Source: Yponomeuta sedellus (lineage: Eukaryota > Arthropoda > Insecta > Lepidoptera > Yponomeutidae). From it: a stretch of DNA of 64,000 nucleotides. Position numbers and translations under genes: made by a program. Where the stretch lies: positions 19,583,143-19,647,142 of the forward strand of contig OW203724.1 in the NCBI GenBank assembly GCA_934045075.1, given 5' to 3'. The notes beneath the pieces are model-generated. The model saw only the letters and a list, made by a program, of their open reading frames with translations. It ran no database searches and was not told where the DNA came from. This document shows positions 56,112 through 64,000 of this stretch, one piece after another (positions within the stretch are counted from its first letter, which is position 1; every line of letters starts with the position of its first letter).

Positions 56112-56481
56112 CGATTCGATATCAACCCTTGTAGGTCCCCACTTTTGGGGCACGGGTCTCTTCCTGTATCGCAGGAAGGTTAGGCCATACTCCACACGGG
56201 GGCTAATTCCGGGGTGGTGGATGGTTGTAAGACAGTGGCGGGTCTTACAGTCAGAAGTTATCAAGCCGCCCATGAGGCCTCTGACATGGCTTAACGACTG
56301 TCATTACATAACAGCCGGCACCAACGGCTTAACATTCCTTGCGCAGCACGGAGGCGCTCGGAAAAATGCCACTGGTGGTAGTCACAGGACGGTCACCCAT
56401 CCTGCTCCTTACCGCGCCTGTTGTTGCTTAACTCGAGTGATTGATTCCAATCACTCGGTTCGACTAGGCCACGAGCACTTC
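56112..56481 (-). mobile_element. 5S-derived SINE, full length with TSD
   Basis: About 370 bp in minus orientation, 5S head at the right end (GTGATTGATTCCAATCACTC, TGTTGTTGCTTAAC on plus). An 11-bp duplication AACACGTGTAT (56101-56111 and 56482-56492) brackets it. Confidence 0.88.
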
Positions 56482-56494
56482 AACACGTGTATAA

Positions 56495-56640
56495 AGTTCC
56501 CAAAACCGGCGTGCGTGCGTGCAACGACTAATGAACGTTGATGAAGCATCGTGGCGTGAAGCGTCGTTGTCAGGATCGTGGCCACTGGCAGAGTCTGCCT
56601 ACCTCTCTGAGGTATAGGCGTGAGTTTGTGTTATGTTTAG
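56495..56640. repeat. LINE tail fragment
   Basis: ACCGGCGTGCGTGCGTGCAA, GAACGTTGATGAAGC and GAGGTATAGGCGTGAG, in the order of the LINE tail family defined at 24012-24420. Confidence 0.6.
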
Positions 56641-59009
56641 TTGTTTAAACACGGGTTTCAGAATAATACCGGTCCATTCCATTTCTCTGTAGCGAATGAT
56701 CTGCTAACTCACGTGATTATTATCCGGCTGACTAATGGCTTCTGGGGGGTCGTTACACCCACAGAACATAAAACAAGAGTAGAAGTAGTGACATGACACA
56801 TTAGTACGAAAACCAGTGTAACCAAACTGATACACATAAACCAAACGCACACTACGAATGCCAAGCTGCCATTGGTAAATAAAGTCAATGCCGAAAAGGT
56901 GTACATCATAAAAGTTTCGAGTAAAATATGCACCTTTTCAGAATGTTAACAATGATCAAAGTCAAATGACAGTGATGAAATAAGGGTTGGCATTTTTTAG
57001 TAACGCTACTCTACACTAGATGGAATTACCGCCGCGTCGGACCGAAAAGAACTTTTACCTAGTAAGACATAAAGTTCAAAATTGAAAAACAAGTACATTC
57101 TCAGTTTGGGATGGGACAATGCGAGTTCTAGTTTGTCGATTGGGAGAACCTATCGACAAATTATACAAACAGTTTAACACATTAACGGCTGAATACGAAT
57201 ACTGATACTCAGAAGTATTTTTGGCAATTTCTTTTTTGCCTGCGGGTTGACTGGTAGAAAATGCATCTTTTTTACATTATCTTTTGTTCAATGAAGAAAT
57301 AATACTAATAGGCTGGATACATATACAAATAAAACAATGTGGTAGATTTCATAATATTTTAAAATAATATCTCTTATTAAAACTAGCTTTAACCCACTGC
57401 TTCGCCGGCGTTAGAAATTATAATTAAAAAAAAAATACTTTGTCTATCTATACGCCATGTTTCATAAGTAATACTAATTGATGATGGTACTAATATAATT
57501 TCATTTATACGCAAGAGTCTAACCTGAAAGTGAAGCACATTTTTTCTGGTATTGCTGCATCACATAAGTGCCATCTTCCGCCTTTTTAGTTACCATGAAG
57601 TGTATGAAAATGCTCTGAATATATTGTGCTCCTCTTCGTTGGGAACCAATTTTGCCTCTTATCGCTGCCATCCATTTTAATTTCGTATCCGGTTTACTTA
57701 GGAAAACTAAACGAAAACTCACTTCCAAATTGTTTTGATTCCGAGAGGGTTGTTTTATCATTGCCTCGGTTTGCTGTTGTCAAAGGGGTTGAAGTATTAA
57801 GGGTAAATAGCAGAATAATAAAAAACCATAAATCAAATTACATAACAAAACAAAAATCTGATGCTCGCCAAGAGAACAACCACTCGAACAGGTAAACAAT
57901 ATAATAAGTAATTTACTTAATGTTTTGAACTGAAGTAAAAAAAAAACATATGAGTCGTTTTCGATAACCTCACTTTACATCTCGGTTAGAATATTTAAAA
58001 ATGTAAGATTAAAATTACTTTGATAGTATCTTAAATATTGCAGTCCCTGATAAACTGGTGAAGAAAAACTATATCGCGATCTAGCTGTGCTCATTTCTTG
58101 TATGTGCTCATGTCATGTCTTGTATGAAAGTAATGTATGAGCTCCAATGACAGTTTTCACATGCACAACCACCAGGCGGTGACCGGAGCTCATACATTAC
58201 TACTTTACCCCGCCCGGCGACCGGACGGCTACCGGGTGCATATGAAAAGGCACTTAGGAAGCAGATATAAAATAACAGTAATTATTTTACCTACTAAGAC
58301 GAATTGGAATTTACAATACCTAAGTACCGTTAAGTATGTATGACTAGTAAGTCATAGACAATTAATTATCGATAGATTTTTATCATGTGTGCCCCCATCC
58401 GTAATTGAGTAGAATTCAAATTTTGACAGAAATTTCTAGAGAATGTACACTTTCTTCGATGAAAATTCAACTTTAGTAACCAGTAAATAAAGGTGGTTTC
58501 ACTTTCTCATTTTCGGATTGGTTTCCGTGTTCATGTCATTACAAATTTAATTAAAAATCCAATGAAATACGTCTTGCAGATGAAATGTTACGCCATGATT
58601 GGTATATTTTGGTGCCCAACTTTTATTTTTACTCTCTAACACAGCATAACAAGGCAGGTTAACAAAGTTTTCAGCATTTTTTCTTTACTAGAAGCGCACG
58701 GCAACTGAAGTCAACAAAACTGTCACCGACTACGCATAGGCAATACATTGCTAATGTGAGGCACGCGGGCACCGCCCACTTACGACTTCTACTCTTTTTT
58801 TATGTTCTGTGGTTACACCCGCCAAATGATACATCCTGGTCCCGATATTGTGCATTATAATATAATTGCGCGCACTAAATACGCTTGAAACGCAATTGGA
58901 TACAAGAAGACTATTGGATTCGGACATGGCGCGTTCGCGCCTCTTTGGTGCGCGTCCGATCGTGTAACTTAAATTCCATATTAATTTGAGTTGTTTTCAG
59001 CAGACTTTC
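56641..59009. other. Unassigned stretch with one long hairpin
   Basis: A hairpin with 17-bp arms (58129-58145/58185-58201) encloses a 39-base loop. A fragment ACTAGCTTTAACCCACTGCT at 57385 belongs to a common arthropod repeat. No exon was found. Confidence 0.4.
58129..58201. repeat. Stem-loop, 17-bp arms
   Basis: Perfect arms AGTAATGTATGAGCTCC and complement, loop of 39 bases. Confidence 0.75.
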
Positions 59010-59019
59010 TCAAAGCGAT

Positions 59020-59120
59020 ACATAGATGGCGCTTACAGGCGTGGCCATAAAAGAACCGGAATGCGGCGGTCAAAAATGTCCCTGTTCTTGTATGAGCAAG
59101 CCTTTGAGCGCCATCTATGT
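59020..59120. mobile_element. Small MITE with ACATAGATGGCGCT termini
   Basis: 14-bp perfect inverted termini (59020-59033, 59107-59120) enclose 73 bp. Confidence 0.65.
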
Positions 59121-59579
59121 AGTGCATTGTGAATCTATACCAAAAGCGGCTCATTGAATCGCTCAGCATTTTGGTGCGCGTAATTTAGGGGTATATCAAA
59201 TGAATGACTTTTTATTCTTTTGACGCTTACAAGATTTGATAAAGGTATGTGCGTAGACTTGAAGCGGCAATGAAATAAAATCGTTTTTATCATGAAATTG
59301 TCAATTTAAATCGAGTCCAAAAAACGGAGGAGGTTCTGAATTTGTCGGGATTCTTTTTATTTTATACGTATTACAGTGTTTTACATAATGGGCATTTTCC
59401 CCGATTACCCAAATACGCATGTACCAATTATGAAAATTACGTTTGTGTTTGAAACAGTAATCTTCTCAGCTGGTCCCATGTCATGAAGCCGGGATCCTGG
59501 CGAAATTAAGGGAACGCTTCAAATTTTTAAGGCAAGATATATCTATAATATATTTCTACAATGCGACATGAAATATAAT

Positions 59580-59760
59580 TATGTAAACCTCATTTTCGTC
59601 TAACGGTGAAAACAACGTAAGGAAACCTGAGTATCTAAGATGTTCAAATACTTTAGTGCTTGAAATAGCCAATCCGCTTATTAATCCGTAATTAAGCCCA
59701 TACTCTCCGCCTGAGAGAAGGCCTGTGCCCTGCAGTGGTACTTTTGTAGCCTACATTAAA
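59580..59760 (+). repeat. SINE C body
   Basis: GTAAGGAAACCTGAG, AATAGCCAATCCGC and GAGAGAAGGCCTGTGCCCTG match the family body, with a deletion in the middle. Confidence 0.65.
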
Positions 59761-59936
59761 AGAAAATCGTTTAATTTATTTCTGTATTATTAGCGCTGAA
59801 AAGTTTTAAAGTCGGTTTGGTTTTTAAATATTCTCAATTACGTCGTGATTAGAGTTAAAATAAAATTGGTATAATGTTACACTTGTTTTAATTAAACTTT
59901 AATCCATGCAAAGTGGATGCTGACCAATTTTATAGT

Positions 59937-60548
59937 TGTAGACTTTTAGTCCGGATTTACTTAAGGGTGTTGTTATATCGGAAAAGTCCGACCAGGTTTC
60001 GCTCCGATTCGCAGAGCTTAATCATGGTGAGCAGAGACGGAGCTCGCGTCGTCGGTTGCTTGTCTCACACTACGGGCAAGCGCGCGGCGCGCCCGCGCCG
60101 AAATAGGTGGGGCGGGTGCCGACACTGGCTGCGGGGGATTCCCGCTGGCTTGCGCCGCAGCGCCTACTGCTTTTTCGTCGTCAATGCCACTAGGCATGAT
60201 GGCACAGACACAGCTCACGATATATTCGTTCTTGCAGTGTCGATTTCGATATTCACTATCGCTGCACTTTCGTAGAACCGGTTTCCAGGCCGGCGGAAGA
60301 GCCCATCCACTGTCTCTATTGAAATTCGGGTGGCGACTTATTTCAATAGCCTCGCGCATTTTTCGTGGCACATAAAACTTGTCTTTGGACAATACTTGTG
60401 CCTTATCGGAGCGGATAAAGTGACTTGTGTCCTGGGTTAATGCGTGTTCTGCTACCTCTTCTGTTAAGCTCTGCGAATCGGAGCGAAACCTGGTCGGACT
60501 TTTCCGATATAACAACACCCGTAAGTAAATCCGGACTAAAAGTCTACA
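59937..60548 (-). mobile_element. Penelope-like element, 5' truncated, inverted termini
   Basis: 84-bp inverted repeats (59937-60020, 60465-60548, one mismatch) enclose the coding remnant on the minus strand. The arm includes GCGAATCGGAGCGAAACC, a short stem followed by GAAAC. On the minus strand the 3' end is the true element end, and the 5' side begins with an inverted copy of it, as in many 5'-truncated Penelope copies. Confidence 0.8.
60018..60518 (-). pseudogene. Penelope-like ORF, C-terminal remnant
   Basis: After a short stretch translated from the inverted terminus, the frame reads EEVAEHALTQDTSHFIRSDK, then KMREAIEISRHPNF, NRDSGWALPPAWKPVL. The E-A-I-E-I, N-R-D and L-x-x-x-W-x-P spacing is typical of the end of Penelope-like polyproteins, after the GIY-YIG endonuclease. 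Reverse transcriptase and catalytic endonuclease are absent, so this is a dead fragment. Confidence 0.75.
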
Positions 60549-61521
60549 ATGTGTTGTGCTTACGAAAGTTTTAGTTCAAAAAAATTTTATAGTTTATATC
60601 TGTACCTTAATTTTTTTGTAATGAACTCTCACCACAAATCCATGTTTTTTATATCTAGATCCAATTCCGATCCAATTCAATAGCTAAATTCATTGACGCC
60701 TTGGGGCGCGCCCTTCAAATTTATTAAATTATTGAATGTTCGTTTTCCTAAAGTCCATAACAACATCAGAAAATAAAGTTTGAAATCCATATTAGAACAA
60801 AGCTTAAATCGATTAATCCAAACTTGAGAATGCGCTATCATAATATGGTTTGGTTCAAAAGAACATCTTGAATCTATTCAATATTATCTTGTCATAGCTG
60901 CAAGAGCCTTTTATTAATACGTCACTAAGTGACTCAAGACGATAGCTACAGTCGATGGCAGCATCTCCAACCGTTCAATATTGTCTCTTATGCTACATAC
61001 AAAAAGGGTTACTTTAAAGTAACTCCGACTATCATTAACTGAACACTGTAAAACGCACATGGCAGCATCATTTTGGCAGATGGCGAAATTTCAATTTGCA
61101 AGAAACGCTGCAGCAACAAAATACACTTGCTGCATGCAAGATACAGTGAACACCTACTTACGATGAAAAAAACCCATCGGTACTTCACTTAAGTTACTTC
61201 AAAGAATGGTAAATCAGAACCTTGATCATGTAACTTTTCACGTAGGTATTCATCTGTGTGCAAACAATGAATATGTACTGGACTTTGTCGTCCAATTATG
61301 TAGCTAAATATCACTGTCACGTATCAGATCAGACATCGACTGAAATCCACTATGTGTGAAACATATAACGCCTCATATCTATGCGGCACGTGAAAAGATC
61401 TATAGTCAAGGTCTGAAAATTTTCCCTGTTTACTATGTCGTTTGGTTCGACGTTCTAGGGCTGATTGCCTTTGAGGCTGGGTGGATGAGATTGGCCTGTT
61501 TTAACCAAGTGGCGCACTCTT
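60549..61521. other. Unassigned stretch
   Basis: AT-rich, without an exon, repeat or RNA that I can name. Confidence 0.4.
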
Positions 61522-61534
61522 CAAGCCACTTAGT

Positions 61535-62525
61535 TTTTTTTTTATAAGGTCCTGCCACGGTTGATTATGTGGCAACCTTGGTGTCAATAAATGGTAAAAG
61601 TGTTGGGATTTTTAATCATTACAAAAGAAAATTTTCCGTTGTTACATTTAGATGGTTGTGGTATATTATAATAGTATTAAGTAGGTCTAATGGGTTAATA
61701 TGTTGTTCTTATTATTTTTTTGTTTTATTTTTTTTGTTTTCTTGTTGTCTCTTCTTCTTCTTTTGCTTTCGTTGTTCGTTTTTTTTTTTCTATAATATTA
61801 ATTTAATAAAATTTTTTTAAACCCATTCACAAGTATTATAACTTTATAAGTCAATAGTCAGAATATATTCAAACGTAATTATAGATATAAAAACAAAATA
61901 ACAACGACACTAAAATAAAGGTCAATACTAACTAAAAAAAGAAATTAAATGTACAATTCTCATTTTATTTTACAAATTCCAATAAAATTGTCGTGTTTGC
62001 CCCAACGCCTTATCTCTCCGAAGGTTTTCTTGTTGTCTCTTCTTCTTCTTTTGCTTTCGTTGTTCGTTTTTTTTTCGATAATATTAATTTAATATATTTT
62101 TTTTAAACCCATTCACAAGTATAATAACTTTATAAGTCAATAGTCAGAATATATTCAAACGTAATTATAGATATAAAAACAAAATAACAACGACACTAAA
62201 ATAAAGGTCAATACCAACTAAAAAATAGAAATAAAATGTACAATTCTCATTTTGTTTTACAAATTCCAATAAAATTGTCGTGTTTGCCCCAACGCCTTAT
62301 TTCTCCGAAGAGTAGTCACACGCAAGGCGCCGGGGTACAACTATAAAAGTATTTAACTTTATCATAATGAAATAAAATACGCCCGGCCTGACCAATATAA
62401 AATTGTAAAAAAATTACAAATACAAATAGCAAAAAAGAAAAAAGAATAGGGTATTTAGCTCGTCCGGGCTAAAAACGACCCCCATTCGCCCTTGAGGCCG
62501 CGCGCGTCACCGAGAACTTTGCGCG
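61535..62525 (-). mobile_element. 991-bp retroposon with internal tandem units
   Basis: A 13-bp duplication CAAGCCACTTAGT flanks it (61522-61534, 62526-62538). The left end is a T-run, i.e. poly(A) on the minus strand, preceded by GGCAGGACCTTAT. It has no long frame. Inside, two units of about 283 bp (61741-62023, 62029-62310; period 288) share CTTGTTGTCTCTTCTTCTTC and CCCCAACGCCTTAT, about 95% identical by eye. The 5' end (right) is GC-rich (CCGCGCGCGTCACCGAG). Confidence 0.82.
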
Positions 62526-62639
62526 CAAGCCACTTAGTATAACACTTACCAAGCAATGAACGCGTGGGGAAAAGCGCAATTCCCATACTAGTGAAGGCTT
62601 TTCGCGCAACCTATTGACGGACAAATTAATGTACTCTAT

Positions 62640-62870
62640 ATCTACCTAAATCCATACAAAAGAAAGATTGACACTATGCACATAAATATGTCAAGGTAAT
62701 TTGCGTGGAAAATCCGGCAAGGGTCGTCCCAGGCGGACATTCTTCGATCAAATAGGGAATGTGTTAGCTAGGTGTAAAAAATACCCGTGTTGCGACTGTT
62801 CTAACGCTGCCCGCCCATTCTAAAGATGGTAAGAAGGCTTCAGAGGTTAATAATTTTCGTGGGCCATTGA
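62640..62870. repeat. LINE 3' tail fragment
   Basis: GGTCGTCCCAGGCGGACATT and CGATCAAATAGGGAATGTGT match the coding end of the GHV-type LINE family. Confidence 0.5.
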
Positions 62871-63109
62871 CCATAACCAAGATAATTACTTTTATCATAG
62901 ACTTAATACTATTAAACATAGTTGAGTTAGTCAAAAAATATCTGAAATTTCAGATTATCATATCTAAAATTTTAAATATATTTTTTTATAATTTATAGTG
63001 AAAAATGTTAGAATGTCCAATTGAAAGCGAGTCAGATGTAGCAGACGAAGCATCAGCTTACCAGCGATCTATCGATGCAAATATACGAACAAAATAAATT
63101 AAGGTTTTA

Positions 63110-63260
63110 TTAAAATTAATTCTACATGTTAATCCAGAGTGTTAACTAAGTTCATAACAACTTTTTTTTAAATCGCTCCAGCCGTTTAAACGTGAAGAAG
63201 TAACAAACATAAACATTCACATATTTTCGCCTTTATAGGTATATTAGTGCGGTATGATAT
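63110..63260. repeat. Common arthropod repeat (CCAGCCGTTTAAACGTG)
   Basis: ATCGCTCCAGCCGTTTAAAC, CACATATTTTCGCC and TATATTAGTGCGG. Relatives of its other end occur at 29315-29480 and 37320-37410. Confidence 0.5.
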
Positions 63261-63403
63261 GAAGTGTGCTAGTGTCATGTGATGTGATGGTGAGATGTTA
63301 ATAGAGTCATGTGATGGTTGCGACCGCACGGCGCCGGGTATTCGTAATATGGGTATACCTTTAGGTTCCTATCGCAAATGTCACGAAAAACTTATCCTGA
63401 TGA

Positions 63404-63727
63404 AAATAAAAATAGTATAATCATGTGGGTACAGCGATATCATTCCGATGTAAAAACCTAACTGCAAAGTAGGTAGTCGGGGCTGTAAGTGATGCAATCT
63501 ACTTCAGCCAGATGTCGCTGCCTGTACGTAATACAGAGAATAGTGGAAAGAGGTTCGAAATTTGACTGATGCCAGTGAGTCGCCCATTAGCTCAGTTGGA
63601 TAGAGCGCTGGCACGGATAGCCAGAGGTCGCGGGTTCGAATCCCGGCATGGGTGGAATTTTTAGCCTCTAAATAGGTTTTTAAAATTGTCCTTAGCACGG
63701 GTTAGTGCATTAAAAATAAAAATAGTA
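63404..63727 (+). mobile_element. SINE A, full length, reference copy
   Basis: A 324-bp insertion bracketed by the 12-bp duplication TTATCCTGATGA (63392-63403 and 63728-63739). From 5' to 3' it holds a head of about 180 bp, a tRNA-like domain of 73 bases (GCCCATTAGCTCAGTTGG to CCGGCATGGGTG, about 63581-63653) and the tail ending in AT-rich repeats. The head contains a second B-box-like GGTTCGAAATT. Acceptor, D, anticodon and T arms can be drawn, but the anticodon loop lacks U33, so it is not a working tRNA gene. Confidence 0.9.
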
Positions 63728-64000
63728 TTATCCTGATGATTTAGAATTTTTGACTGCAAGTCAAACTACGTTAAAACGACTGAGCTACTCTCGCCTATAC
63801 CACCGCCGGCACTATGTATGTAAATACAAATACACTGTGACGAATAAGTTCCCCTCAGGACTTGACAGATGGAATAATACATTACCCTCGCTCAGCACAC
63901 TAGGGTTGCCTATGCACATTGTGGGACTTACACATACAGAAAGACAGGCTCCATCGCAAACTCCAAGCCACCAATGAAAAGTCCGGTACGGGAAAAATAT

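Noticed and set aside
63581..63653. Possible true tRNA gene
   Set aside because: A cloverleaf can be drawn, but the anticodon loop lacks U33 and identical cores recur inside SINE A copies with target duplications.

Overview
The window looks like gene-poor, transposon-rich euchromatin of an insect, most likely a moth or butterfly. It is AT-rich and has no operons or bacterial-style gene packing. It holds several kinds of non-LTR retrotransposon, Penelope-like remnants, a solo LTR, MITEs, many SINE-like retroposons with clean target-site duplications (TSDs), and microsatellites. The lepidopteran assignment rests on my recognition of repeat modules common in those genomes and was not tested by a search.

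Host gene content is small but real. Two plus-strand exons (28187-28355 and 34564-34688) fit the 3' end of a dpr-family gene, which encodes an insect neuronal immunoglobulin-superfamily surface protein. The first carries the end of the second Ig domain, with the DAGSYMC cysteine motif. The second carries a short tail with a hydrophobic C-terminus, as in GPI-anchored Dprs. Both have consensus splice sites, and their phases match (phase 1 to phase 1). The 6.2-kb intron between them is packed with SINEs, and upstream exons were not found. Everything else recognisable is mobile DNA or unassigned intronic or intergenic sequence.

Layout. 1-4.5 kb: SINE scraps, a short tandem repeat split by a solo LTR, a palindromic element and a GC-rich degenerate repeat. 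About 4.8-9.6 kb: a nearly complete minus-strand LINE whose ORF1 is open and whose ORF2 has only one stop and one frameshift. 9.9-11.6 kb: very clean palindromes, including one of 451 bp. 12.8-16.9 kb: SINEs, LINE tails, a Penelope-like terminal element and a 5'-truncated plus-strand LINE. 17.6-22.4 kb: a CR1-like LINE with PHD and esterase-like regions in ORF1 and an intact 972-residue endonuclease/reverse transcriptase. 22.9-28.1 kb: tRNA-type SINEs and LINE 3' ends. 28.2-34.7 kb: the dpr exons and intron. 34.9-64 kb: MITEs, 5S-rRNA-derived SINEs, tRNA-type SINEs, microsatellites, a Penelope-like fragment with 84-bp inverted termini (about 60 kb) and a 991-bp retroposon with internal 288-bp repeats (about 62 kb).

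The elements are linked by parasitism. The SINEs have no enzymes and presumably borrow LINE machinery; insertions are often nested. Two SINEs sit against the splice sites of the only two host exons. No CRISPR, tRNA gene, rRNA gene or complete protein-coding host gene is present. SINE labels A, B, C and D and LINE numbers 1-3 are local names used only in this annotation.
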